Program-made: the position numbers and the translations under genes
Notes under the pieces: generated by a model
The model's input: the letters and a program-made list of their open reading frames with translations, nothing else
Databases searched by the model: none
What the model was told of the DNA's origin: nothing
DNA from: Flavobacterium terrisoli
GTDB lineage: Bacteria > Bacteroidota > Bacteroidia > Flavobacteriales > Flavobacteriaceae
Length of the DNA stretch: 64,000 nt
Direction: 5' to 3'
Assembly (NCBI RefSeq): GCF_030167905.1
Contig: NZ_JARGNA010000002.1
Location: 62,001-126,000 of the forward strand
In this document: positions 51,248 through 60,284 of the stretch, piece after piece
How the letters are laid out: every line of letters begins with the position of its first letter
Numbering within the stretch: the stretch's first letter is position 1

Positions 51248-51790
51248 ATGGATAAAGTTACTTCACCTGCAAAATCAGCTTTACAATTTGGTGTATTGTT
51301 TGGTCTTATCATGACGCTTGAATTTGTTGTTTCCTATGTTTTGAATATCGATCCGGCTACAAATCAAACCTTCGGTATTTTTCTTAATCTATTGAATTTC
51401 CTGATACTGCCAATCTTATTCATAGCGCTGGCTTGTACTAATTACAAAAACAAAATCAATTCGGGGTTTGTCACTTTTGGTGAATGCATCAAAATTGGCG
51501 TTGTTGTTTGTGTTATTGCTGCCTTATTGTATGGTATATTCACAGCCATCTTTAATGTTATCTTTCCTGAATTTGCAGAAGAAATTTTAAGAAAAACCAG
51601 AGATGTTATGATGAAACAAAATCCTGACATGCCTCAAGAACAAATGGAAATGGCTTTATCCTGGACAAAAAAATTCATGAATCCGGCCATCGCTATACCT
51701 TTCACGGTTGTAATGTATGCTTTTATTGGGTTACTTTATTCATTAATCGTTGGTGCCATTGTAAAAAAAGAACGACCACAAAGTTTCTAA
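51248..51790 (+). CDS. DUF4199 membrane protein
   Basis: A 180-residue inner-membrane protein with four hydrophobic spans: ALQFGVLFGLIMTLEFVVSY, LLNFLILPILFIALACT, IGVVVCVIAALLYGIFTAIF and PFTVVMYAFIGLLYSLIVGA. The loop SGFVTFGECIKIG is typical of DUF4199. The family is Bacteroidota-specific and uncharacterised. A TATATTTG box (51211-51218) lies 30 bases upstream. It starts a plus-strand run that continues after five bases with a polyprenyl-phosphate glycosyltransferase, a frequent DUF4199 neighbour, which hints at an envelope role. Confidence 0.85.
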   Translation: MDKVTSPAKSALQFGVLFGLIMTLEFVVSYVLNIDPATNQTFGIFLNLLNFLILPILFIALACTNYKNKINSGFVTFGECIKIGVVVCVIAALLYGIFTAIFNVIFPEFAEEILRKTRDVMMKQNPDMPQEQMEMALSWTKKFMNPAIAIPFTVVMYAFIGLLYSLIVGAIVKKERPQSF

Positions 51791-51794
51791 TTTA

Positions 51795-52754
51795 ATGAAT
51801 TTATCCATCGTCATTCCGCTTTTAAACGAGCAGGAATCTTTACCCGAATTACACCAATGGATTGTCAAGGTTATGACAGCCCACAACTATACCTATGAAG
51901 TTATTTTCATCGATGATGGAAGTAGCGATGATTCATGGGGATTAATTGAAAGATTATCAAAAGAAAATCCGAATGTCAAAGGCATTCGTTTCCAGAGAAA
52001 CTTTGGAAAATCACAGGCTTTACATGCCGGTTTTGCCAAAGCCCAGGGCGATGTTGTCATCACCATGGATGCCGATTTACAGGACAGTCCGGACGAAATC
52101 CCGGATTTGTACAATATGGTGATGAACCAAAATTTCGATCTGGTTTCGGGCTGGAAAAAGAAACGCTACGATTCGGTAGTATCCAAAAATTTACCTTCCA
52201 AACTGTTCAATTGGGCTGCAAGAAAAACTTCGGGCGTTCATTTGAATGACTTCAATTGTGGTTTGAAAGCCTACAAAAGTATGGTGATCAAAAACATTGA
52301 AGTATCGGGAGAAATGCACCGTTATATTCCTGTTTTGGCTAAAAATGCCGGCTTTGGGAAAATCGGTGAAAAAGTGGTGATCCACCAGGCCCGAAAATAT
52401 GGCGAATCCAAATTTGGCATGAGCCGATTTATCAATGGCTTTCTCGATTTGATTACCATTTGGTTCCTCTCCAAATATGGCAAACGCCCAATGCACTTAT
52501 TCGGAGCACTTGGCGTCATCATGTTTATCATCGGTTTTATCTCGACCTTTTTAATCATCAGTATCAAACTGTTGAAATTATTTGTATTTCATGAGCCTAC
52601 CATTTTAGTTGCTCAGAATCCTCTTTTCTATATTGCCTTAACCTCTATGATTATTGGTTCCCAATTGTTTCTAGCCGGATTTTTGGGTGAAATCGTGTTG
52701 CGAACCAAGAACAATGAAGAGCGTTATAAAATTTCAAGCGAAGTGAACCTGTAA
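51795..52754 (+). CDS. Glycosyltransferase family 2, polyprenyl-phosphate type
   Basis: A 319-residue GT2 enzyme of the GtrB/DPM1 kind, which transfers a sugar from a nucleotide donor to a polyprenyl phosphate at the inner membrane. The catalytic domain has IDDGSSDDSW, MDADLQDSPDEIPDL (DxD motif) and FNCGLKAYKSMV. Two C-terminal spans follow (LFGALGVIMFIIGFISTFLI and FYIALTSMIIGSQLFLAGFL). The sugar cannot be told from sequence. It sits between DUF4199 (gap 4 bases) and a phosphohexomutase (gap 30 bases), consistent with surface-glycan assembly. Confidence 0.9.
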   Translation: MNLSIVIPLLNEQESLPELHQWIVKVMTAHNYTYEVIFIDDGSSDDSWGLIERLSKENPNVKGIRFQRNFGKSQALHAGFAKAQGDVVITMDADLQDSPDEIPDLYNMVMNQNFDLVSGWKKKRYDSVVSKNLPSKLFNWAARKTSGVHLNDFNCGLKAYKSMVIKNIEVSGEMHRYIPVLAKNAGFGKIGEKVVIHQARKYGESKFGMSRFINGFLDLITIWFLSKYGKRPMHLFGALGVIMFIIGFISTFLIISIKLLKLFVFHEPTILVAQNPLFYIALTSMIIGSQLFLAGFLGEIVLRTKNNEERYKISSEVNL

Positions 52755-52784
52755 GGACTTCATTTCCACAATAAAATAATTATT

Positions 52785-54512
52785 ATGCATATCGAACAAC
52801 ATATTTTAGACAAAGTAAACGAATGGTTGACTCCAACCTTTGACGTTGACACCCAAAACCAAATCAAGGAAATGATGACGACTTCTCCGAAAAACCTGGA
52901 GGAAAGCTTCTATAAGAACTTAGAATTTGGAACCGGTGGAATGCGTGGTATCATGGGCGTTGGCACCAATCGCATCAACAAATATACGTTGGGTAAAAAC
53001 ACACAAGGCATTTCCGATTATCTGAAAAAATCATTTCCGGGCGAAGAACTGAAAGTCGTAATCGCTTACGATTGTCGTCACAACAGTGACACTTTGGGAA
53101 AAGTGGTTGCTGATGTTTTTTCTGCTAACGGCATAAAAGTGTATTTGTTTTCTGAAATGAGACCAACACCTGAATTGTCATTTGCGCTAAAATATTTAAA
53201 GTGTCACGCCGGAATTGTACTAACTGCTTCTCACAATCCGCCGGAATACAACGGTTACAAAGTGTATTGGCAAGATGGAGGACAATTGGTTCCGCCACAA
53301 GATGAAGAAATCATCCAGGTGATTGAAGATTTGAAATACAGCGAAATCAAATTCGAAGCCAACAACAGCCTGATTCAATATATCGACACCGAAATTGACA
53401 ATGCCTTTGTGGATTCAACCGTGGCGAATGCGAGTTTTAATACTTCGGCAAGTGCCAAATCTAATCTAAAAATTGTTTACACTTCACTGCACGGAACTTC
53501 CATCAAATCGGTGCCTAGTGTTTTGGCAAAAGCCGGTTATACCGATGTCAATATTGTTCCGGAACAAGCGGAGCCGAATGGTGATTTTCCAACGGTAAAA
53601 TCGCCAAACCCCGAAGAACCGGAAGCGTTGACGATGGCTTTGGCTTTGGCAGAAAAACTCAATGCCGATATTGTTTTTGGAACCGATCCCGACAGCGACC
53701 GTTTGGGCGTTGCCGTAAGAGACAATAACAACAAGATGATTTTGCTGAACGGAAATCAGACGATGGTGGTGATGACCAATTATTTATTGGAACAATGGAA
53801 AAAAGCAGGCAAACTTGATGGCAAACAATTTATTGGTTCAACGATAGTTTCTACACCGATGATGCTCGAATTGGCTTCGGCTTATGAGGTCGAAATCAAA
53901 GTCGGCCTGACCGGTTTCAAATGGATTGCCAAGTTTATCAAGGATTTCCCCGAATCGAAATTTATCGGTGGTGGCGAAGAAAGCTTTGGTTTTATGGTGG
54001 GCGATGCCGTTCGCGATAAGGATGCCGTTGGTGCTATCTTATTGATGTGTGAAATTGCGGCGCAAGCCAAAGAAAATAACAGTTCAGTTTACCAATACCT
54101 ACAACAGATGTATGTGGATTTTGGTTTCTACAAAGAACATTTGATTTCGATTACCAAAAAAGGAATCGAAGGCGCGAATGAAATCAAACAGATGATGATT
54201 GACCTGCGCGACAATCCGGTGTCTGAAATCAACGGACAACGTGTGCTTATGGTAGAAGATTATCAAAATTCGACCGCGAAAAATCTTTTATCAGGCGAAA
54301 CAGAAAACTTGACGATTCCAAAATCGGATGTATTGATTTATTATTTGGAAGACGGATCGAAAATTTGTGCACGCCCAAGCGGCACCGAACCTAAAATTAA
54401 ATTCTACTTTAGCGTCAATACGGCAATCGAAAATCTGGAAGAAATTCCGGCAGCAGAAGCGTATTTGGACACTAAAATACAAAACATAATTTCTGAAATG
54501 CAGTTGAACTAA
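52785..54512 (+). CDS. Phosphohexomutase (phosphoglucomutase/phosphomannomutase)
   Basis: A 575-residue enzyme of the alpha-D-phosphohexomutase superfamily, interconverting hexose 1- and 6-phosphates. The active Ser lies in VLTASHNPPEYNGYKVYW, the Mg2+ loop is GTDPDSDRLGVAV, the sugar-binding loop GGGEESFGFMVG and the phosphate-binding loop CARPSGTEPKIKFY. The length of about 575 residues fits the PGM2/PgcA type found in Bacteroidota. It would feed sugar nucleotides used by the glycosyltransferase next door. Its stop overlaps the start of the ABC exporter by one base (TAATG, 54510-54514), indicating coupling. Confidence 0.94.
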   Translation: MHIEQHILDKVNEWLTPTFDVDTQNQIKEMMTTSPKNLEESFYKNLEFGTGGMRGIMGVGTNRINKYTLGKNTQGISDYLKKSFPGEELKVVIAYDCRHNSDTLGKVVADVFSANGIKVYLFSEMRPTPELSFALKYLKCHAGIVLTASHNPPEYNGYKVYWQDGGQLVPPQDEEIIQVIEDLKYSEIKFEANNSLIQYIDTEIDNAFVDSTVANASFNTSASAKSNLKIVYTSLHGTSIKSVPSVLAKAGYTDVNIVPEQAEPNGDFPTVKSPNPEEPEALTMALALAEKLNADIVFGTDPDSDRLGVAVRDNNNKMILLNGNQTMVVMTNYLLEQWKKAGKLDGKQFIGSTIVSTPMMLELASAYEVEIKVGLTGFKWIAKFIKDFPESKFIGGGEESFGFMVGDAVRDKDAVGAILLMCEIAAQAKENNSSVYQYLQQMYVDFGFYKEHLISITKKGIEGANEIKQMMIDLRDNPVSEINGQRVLMVEDYQNSTAKNLLSGETENLTIPKSDVLIYYLEDGSKICARPSGTEPKIKFYFSVNTAIENLEEIPAAEAYLDTKIQNIISEMQLN

Positions 54513-56341
54513 TGGATGATAATTTAAAGAAGATTATTCCTTTTGCCAAAAAATACAAGAGTAACGCCATTTGGAATGTTATTCATAATGTTTTGTATGC
54601 GCTTTTCGGAACGATAGGAATGGTAATGATTTTCCCGGTCTTAAAAGTACTTTTTGGCAACGAAGAAAAAGTAACGCAATTACCAACATACCAAGGCATT
54701 AGTACGATAGACGAATATTTGAACGATACGCTCTTCTACTATGTTAATTACTTTTCAGAAAATCACGGACCTAATTATGCCTTGTTGCTGACCGTTTCGA
54801 TAGTAGTCATTACCTTTTTATTTAAAAATTTGTTTGGCTATTTGGGATTGCAAAATCTAACCAAATTAAAAACCGGTGTGCTTCGGGATCTACGCGAAAG
54901 AATGTTCCGAAAAATTATTGAACTGCCTGTGCCCTACTATTCTGAAAAAAGAAAAGGCGATATGATGGCGCGTATGCTTGGTGACATTAACGAAGTGCAA
55001 AACTCGTTTTTTATGGTATTGGAACTGATTGTAAAAGAACCTCTTACCATTATTTTCTCCTTAATTGCCATGATCAACATAAGCTGGAAATTAACCCTTT
55101 TCGTTTTTATTTTTATTCCGATATCAGGATTGATTATTTCCAGAATTGGGAAATCGCTTAAATCAAAATCGGTTAGAGCCCAACAGGAAAATGGCCACTT
55201 AATTTCGGTTGTAGAAGAAACTTTATCGGGTTTGAAAGTCGTGAAGAGCTATAATGCCGAAAACTATTTCTCCAAAACATTCAACGACTCTATTAATCGA
55301 TTGTACAGATTGACCAACAGCATCGGAAAGAAAAACAATCTGGCTTCACCATTGTCTGAGTTTTTGGGAATTGTGGTGATTTCGGTGTTATTGTTTTACG
55401 GCGGAAATTTGGTTTTGGTAGATAAATCACTTGACGGCTCCTTGTTTATTGCCTACATCGGATTGGCCTATAACATCTTAACGCCGGCCAAAGCGATTTC
55501 AAAAGCCTCTTATCAGGTTAAAAACGGATTGGCTGCAGCCGAACGTGTCTTTGAAGTTTTAGAGGTAGAAAATACCATCACAGACAAGCCTGATGCCATA
55601 GAAATTCAGCATTTCAATGAAGAAATACAGTTAAAAAACATCACATTTGCTTACAACGACGAAGCGGTTCTGAAAGATTTCTCACTGACCATTCCAAAAG
55701 GAAAAACAGTGGCTTTAGTCGGTCAATCGGGTTCAGGAAAAAGTACGATTGCCAATTTACTGACGCGTTTTTATGATGTGAATAACGGAGAAATTTTAAT
55801 TGACAATCACAACATAAAAGACGTCACAATGAAATCGCTGCGCAGTTTGACCGGTTTGGTTACCCAAGACAGCATTATGTTCAACGGCACGATTAAAGAC
55901 AACATTCGTTTAGGAAAATTAGACGCTACCGATGAAGAAATCATCGAAGCCTTAAAAATTGCCAATGCTTATGAATTTGTAAAAGATTTGCCCAACGGTA
56001 TTGAAACCAATATTGGTGACAGCGGAAACAAACTCTCGGGCGGACAAAAACAACGTTTGTCGATTGCGCGTGCGGTGTTGAAAAATCCACCGATTATGAT
56101 TTTGGACGAAGCGACTTCAGCTTTGGATACCGAAAGCGAAAGATTGGTACAGCAAGCCTTGGAAAATATGATGCAAAACCGAACTTCGGTTGTGATTGCA
56201 CACCGACTTTCAACCATTCAAAAAGCCGACGTTATTGTGGTAATGCAAAAAGGTAAAATTGTAGAGCAAGGCACACATAACGAATTATTGGCCAAAAATG
56301 GTACTTATTCCAAATTGGTAACCATGCAATCTTTTGAGTGA
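54512..56341 (+). CDS. ABC exporter, fused membrane and ATPase domains (MsbA-like)
   Basis: A 609-residue half-transporter. Residues 1-330 form the six-span exporter domain (spans include ALLLTVSIVVITFLF, IIFSLIAMINISWKL and IVVISVLLFYGGNLVLV). The ATPase has Walker A LVGQSGSGKSTIANLL, Q-loop GLVTQDSIM, signature KLSGGQKQRLSIARAVL and Walker B IMILDEATSALD. MsbA-like proteins flip lipid A or glycolipids. The neighbours support lipid-linked glycan export but do not fix the substrate. The start shares one base with the upstream stop. The DUF2971 gene follows after three bases. Confidence 0.9.
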   Translation: MDDNLKKIIPFAKKYKSNAIWNVIHNVLYALFGTIGMVMIFPVLKVLFGNEEKVTQLPTYQGISTIDEYLNDTLFYYVNYFSENHGPNYALLLTVSIVVITFLFKNLFGYLGLQNLTKLKTGVLRDLRERMFRKIIELPVPYYSEKRKGDMMARMLGDINEVQNSFFMVLELIVKEPLTIIFSLIAMINISWKLTLFVFIFIPISGLIISRIGKSLKSKSVRAQQENGHLISVVEETLSGLKVVKSYNAENYFSKTFNDSINRLYRLTNSIGKKNNLASPLSEFLGIVVISVLLFYGGNLVLVDKSLDGSLFIAYIGLAYNILTPAKAISKASYQVKNGLAAAERVFEVLEVENTITDKPDAIEIQHFNEEIQLKNITFAYNDEAVLKDFSLTIPKGKTVALVGQSGSGKSTIANLLTRFYDVNNGEILIDNHNIKDVTMKSLRSLTGLVTQDSIMFNGTIKDNIRLGKLDATDEEIIEALKIANAYEFVKDLPNGIETNIGDSGNKLSGGQKQRLSIARAVLKNPPIMILDEATSALDTESERLVQQALENMMQNRTSVVIAHRLSTIQKADVIVVMQKGKIVEQGTHNELLAKNGTYSKLVTMQSFE

Positions 56342-56344
56342 TTT

Positions 56345-57046
56345 ATGTATGTAACTAATCCAAATATCAAACTACCTGAAGATCCCAATACGGTGGTTTG
56401 GAAATATTTGGACTTGTCGAAATTCCTTGATTTGCTGCTTTCCCGAAAGTTATTCATGTCGCGTTCAGATAAATTTGAAGACCAATATGAAGGCACTTTC
56501 AGCGAACCGACTTACGAAGAAATCAAAAAACTCTCCGAAAACAATCCCGAATTCTTAGCCTATTACAAATCGCACCGCGAAAAAGTAGTTGTCAGCAGTT
56601 GGCACATCAACGAATATGAATCGTTTGCGATGTGGCAGATTTTCACCCAAAACAGCGAAGGTTTGGCGATTCAGTCGACTATTGGTCGTTTGCAAAAAGC
56701 GCTGGAAGCCGAAACAGATTTCAAACAATACATCGGCGAAGTCAATTATATCGATTACAAAAAAGAATACATTCCGTTTGACGATATGTTTTTCCCTTTC
56801 TTATTCAAGCGGAAAAGTTTTCAGTATGAAGGCGAAGTGAGAATCATTGCCGATTTATCGGATCGGGATATCAGAATCAATGATGGCTTAAAGATTGACG
56901 TTGACATTGATCTATTGATAGAAAAAATCTACATTCATCCCAAATCAGAGAACTGGTATAAAAGATTGGTGATTGAATTGGTTTCTAAACTCGGCTTTGA
57001 CTTCGAGATTGAAAAGTCAGATTTAGAAAGCGATATCCTAATTTAA
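56345..57046 (+). CDS. DUF2971 family protein
   Basis: A 233-residue soluble protein. The DUF2971 core is clear: VWKYLDLSKFLDLLLSRKLF, then FMSRSDKFEDQYEG, then VVVSSWHINEYESFAMWQIF, and later FKRKSFQYEGEVRII. Function is unknown; the family is sometimes linked to defence or stress genes but there is no such context here. It lies three bases after the ABC exporter, so it is probably co-transcribed. The stop overlaps the stop of a convergent lipoprotein gene by four bases (TTAA, 57043-57046). Confidence 0.85.
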   Translation: MYVTNPNIKLPEDPNTVVWKYLDLSKFLDLLLSRKLFMSRSDKFEDQYEGTFSEPTYEEIKKLSENNPEFLAYYKSHREKVVVSSWHINEYESFAMWQIFTQNSEGLAIQSTIGRLQKALEAETDFKQYIGEVNYIDYKKEYIPFDDMFFPFLFKRKSFQYEGEVRIIADLSDRDIRINDGLKIDVDIDLLIEKIYIHPKSENWYKRLVIELVSKLGFDFEIEKSDLESDILI

Positions 57047-57759
57047 ATCGGTTTGTATTCTGTGGCTTTCATTTCCTTATCCAAAAGATTCAGATAGAAA
57101 TAATGCACATTGTCTTCTTTGTCAAATTCCCCATTTTTATTGGTGTCTTCAATGGTTCTGAAGTACAATCTGTTTTTGGCATCAATGACATTCCAATCGA
57201 TTAACTCCTGGAAATCGGTAGAAACCTTGATAAAATTTTTCCCTGAGATATCGCTTAGGTAAAGCGAATTGATGTCGTTGGTATCTAATTTATTGTCTTT
57301 ATTGGTGTCCATGTCTGCCATCGTATAGACCATCATTTGTTTTCTGGTCCTGTCGGCCGTGGTTTTCAAATAAGTCGCCGTTTCTATAAAGACATTTTTG
57401 TCTGTCAAGGCATAAATGGTGTCCTTCCCTATTTCCTGAAACTTCAAATTCTGCAAATAACCTGTGATTTGGTATTCGCTGTAATTGGAGACCACAAAAC
57501 TGTCTTCCGACTCATAAGAAGCTGAAGATTTTCCTTTTTTATCCGTGGTAACATTGCCCACCGGGAAGATAAGGTAATTGGTTCCATCCATATTAATCGG
57601 CAAATCGGCAACAACCACTTGAGTGGTATCTTCAGGAACTTCGGTTTTAGGCTTAGTTGTATCCTCGTAAATCACTTTGGGCGTTGGCGCTTCTTCTTTT
57701 TTGCAACTCACAAAAGCAACTGTCAATATCAGGGAAATATAAAAAGTGATTTTTTTCAT
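57043..57759 (-). CDS. Surface lipoprotein with two EF-hand-like calcium loops
   Basis: A 238-residue lipoprotein. Lipobox AFVSC then KKEE, a good surface-export signal. The mature part begins with an acidic Pro/Thr linker. Two loops resemble EF-hand or dockerin calcium sites: DTNKDNKLDTND and DTNKNGEFDKED. They sit about 54 residues apart in a region of beta strands. The gene lies 38 bases downstream of a TonB receptor gene on the same strand and may belong to its operon, so it could be the receptor's surface partner (inference). Function unknown. Confidence 0.7.
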   Translation of the reverse strand: MKKITFYISLILTVAFVSCKKEEAPTPKVIYEDTTKPKTEVPEDTTQVVVADLPINMDGTNYLIFPVGNVTTDKKGKSSASYESEDSFVVSNYSEYQITGYLQNLKFQEIGKDTIYALTDKNVFIETATYLKTTADRTRKQMMVYTMADMDTNKDNKLDTNDINSLYLSDISGKNFIKVSTDFQELIDWNVIDAKNRLYFRTIEDTNKNGEFDKEDNVHYFYLNLLDKEMKATEYKPI

Positions 57760-57797
57760 CTCAGATTAATTTGTCAACCAAAAATAGTGATTTATTT

Positions 57798-60275
57798 CTA
57801 CAATTTCGCAGTCAGTTTCACATTGAAAACACGAGTCGTCATATAGTTTGGAATACCATATTGGTTTTTGGTATATACATCACGCACCCAAGTATTGGTA
57901 ATCGCATTTTGGTTGTTGAACAAATTGAAGATTTCAAGTCCGATGGATAAGTCCTGGAATTTTTTGATCCAATGACCTTCAGGTCTTTCGTTGTTTCTTT
58001 CGGTCAACACATACGAAAACCCAACATCAGCACGGCGGTAATCACGCAAACGGGTTTGGTAAGCATAAGCATCCGCATAAGAAGGCGAACCACCAGGCAA
58101 ACCGGTGTTGTAAACCAAATTCAAATACAATTTCATATTGGGAATATTCGGCATATAATCCTGGAACAAAATTCCGAATTTCAATCTCTGATCGGTTGGA
58201 CGTGCAATATAACCTCTGCCATCCTGATTTTCTTCGGTTTTCATATAACCAAAACTCAACCATGATTCTGTTCCCGGCACGAATTCGCCGTTCAATCTCA
58301 TATCCAGTCCATAAGCATAGGCTTCCGCATCATTGTTGGCGCGGTAACGAATCCTGACGTTTTCCAGAGTATACGTATTGACATCGGTCATTGTCTTGTA
58401 ATAGGCTTCGGTAACCAATTTAAACGGACGATTGTTCATCTTGAAATTATAATCATTACTCAATACAAAATGAATCGACTGTTGTGCTTTTACATTTGGA
58501 TTCACTACGCCATCCATATCTCTCAACTCGCGGTAAAATGGCGGCTGATGGTAAAAACCAGCGGACAAACGGAAGAGCATATCCTTTCTCCAATCCGGTT
58601 TTAGGGCAAATTGTGCTCTCGGACTGAAAACGGTTTGGCTTTTTGCATTTGAAATGCCATCCCCGGAAACCATCCAATTGTGAAAACGCGCTCCGGCAGT
58701 AATCCAAAATTGGCTGCTGCCCAAATTGGCTTTGGTATTCCACTGTGCAAAACCTGAAAAACGATCAATATCAATAAAGTTTGTGGCTCTAACATTTTGA
58801 TAAGGCACAAGCGGTCCGATATAAGGATTATAAGGTTGGTCATTTGGCAAATCAACTTCCGGCGGATTGATAGAAAAACCAGCCGAATCAATCACTTCCC
58901 ATTCTACTATTCTGTCGCGGATATTTTCACGGGTGTATTTGAAACCCCAGTCGATTTGGTGTTTTTTGTTATTGATTTGGTGTGTTCCTTTGATTTCTGC
59001 ATTGATGATTAAGGCATCCAAATCGTTACGCGCATGGTTCAATTGCGTTCCGATGCCGCGATTATAAGTTACTTCTCCCAGCGTTTCCGAACCGATATTG
59101 GTATCGACTTCACCTAAAAAATAAGCGGCGAAAATATCAAAATACTCTTGCTCCTGTGTGTGATAAACCGAACCGATTAATCTGTAATTATTGTTTTCGT
59201 CTTTGACGAATGTCGTTTTTAAAGCGCCGAAAAGTGTTTGGTATTTGTCTTTTTCCTGACCTTCATAAAAAATCTGAAGTGCTATTGGTTCGTCAATCGT
59301 ACCAAAATTGGTTTGGCGTGATAACGGTTGGTAACTGTATTTATTCTGCGAGGCATTCCCGAGGAAACTGAATTGCCATTGCTTGTTCAGGTTGAAATTC
59401 ACATTGGTTTGCACATCAACAAAAGTGGGTCTGTAGTTGGTTGATGTTTCCTGGCTGTTGACAAAAAGAGAATTGTCACGGTAACGGATTCCGGTAATGG
59501 CGGACCATTTTTTATTTTTGGAAACACCTTCTCCGGTTAAACTTCCGCCAAGAAAACTACCTTCAAAAGCAACGCCGTATTTGGTTGGTTTTCTATAGGT
59601 AATATCCAAAACAGAAGACAATTTATCGCCATATTTCGCCTGAAATCCACCAGCAGAAAAGTCAACATTCTGTACCATATCGGTATTGGTAAAACTCAAA
59701 CCTTCCTGTTGCCCGGAGCGAACCAGGAACGGACGATAGACTTCAATTTCGTTGACATACACCAGGTTTTCATCATAATTTCCACCGCGCACATTATAAC
59801 CTGAACTCAATTCATTATTGGCATTTACACCGGCAAAAGTCTTCAAAACACTTTCAACACCAGGCATCGCACTAGGGTTTTTCCGGATTGTTTCAGGCTC
59901 TAAAGAAGTAATTCCCTGTACTCTTCTTTTGCTGCTGGTAATCACCACATCACTCAATTGCTCAGCTTTGTCACTCATTACAACATGCCATTCCAGATTC
60001 TCGTTGGGTTTCAACTGAAAACTGGCGGTTATATTTTTTAAGGATTTATGGGTAAACACCAAGATCACTTTTTGGTTGGCCGGAACCGTTATTTCGTAGA
60101 AACCATTTTTATCGGTTACAGCCGTTTTGGTTTGGTAACTTACGTTAACATTTTCAACAGGTTGATTGTTCTCATCGAGGATGACTCCTGCAATTTTAGC
60201 GGTTGGATTTTGAGCAAAAGCGATAATGCTAAACGCTAAAAAAAAGAGCGTGAAAAGGTATTTATTTGTTCTCAA
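57798..60275 (-). CDS. TonB-dependent receptor
   Basis: An 825-residue outer-membrane receptor. It starts at TTG 60275: an in-frame stop lies four codons upstream and no ATG fits, while this start gives the signal peptide MRTNKYLFTLFFLAFSIIAF. A carboxypeptidase-regulatory-like domain (about 28-105) precedes the plug (PETIRKNPSAMPGVESVLKT, YNVRGGNYDENLVYVNEIEV) and barrel ending FNVKLTAKL. No STN domain is present. The gene starts nine bases after the stop of an M23 peptidase gene, so they are co-transcribed. The ligand is unknown. Confidence 0.9.
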   Translation of the reverse strand: MRTNKYLFTLFFLAFSIIAFAQNPTAKIAGVILDENNQPVENVNVSYQTKTAVTDKNGFYEITVPANQKVILVFTHKSLKNITASFQLKPNENLEWHVVMSDKAEQLSDVVITSSKRRVQGITSLEPETIRKNPSAMPGVESVLKTFAGVNANNELSSGYNVRGGNYDENLVYVNEIEVYRPFLVRSGQQEGLSFTNTDMVQNVDFSAGGFQAKYGDKLSSVLDITYRKPTKYGVAFEGSFLGGSLTGEGVSKNKKWSAITGIRYRDNSLFVNSQETSTNYRPTFVDVQTNVNFNLNKQWQFSFLGNASQNKYSYQPLSRQTNFGTIDEPIALQIFYEGQEKDKYQTLFGALKTTFVKDENNNYRLIGSVYHTQEQEYFDIFAAYFLGEVDTNIGSETLGEVTYNRGIGTQLNHARNDLDALIINAEIKGTHQINNKKHQIDWGFKYTRENIRDRIVEWEVIDSAGFSINPPEVDLPNDQPYNPYIGPLVPYQNVRATNFIDIDRFSGFAQWNTKANLGSSQFWITAGARFHNWMVSGDGISNAKSQTVFSPRAQFALKPDWRKDMLFRLSAGFYHQPPFYRELRDMDGVVNPNVKAQQSIHFVLSNDYNFKMNNRPFKLVTEAYYKTMTDVNTYTLENVRIRYRANNDAEAYAYGLDMRLNGEFVPGTESWLSFGYMKTEENQDGRGYIARPTDQRLKFGILFQDYMPNIPNMKLYLNLVYNTGLPGGSPSYADAYAYQTRLRDYRRADVGFSYVLTERNNERPEGHWIKKFQDLSIGLEIFNLFNNQNAITNTWVRDVYTKNQYGIPNYMTTRVFNVKLTAKL

Positions 60276-60284
60276 ACTATATGA

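Noticed and set aside
56345..57046. DUF2971 gene as part of a defence island
   Set aside because: The family sometimes occurs near defence genes, but here it is tied to an exporter operon and no restriction, toxin or nuclease gene is nearby.
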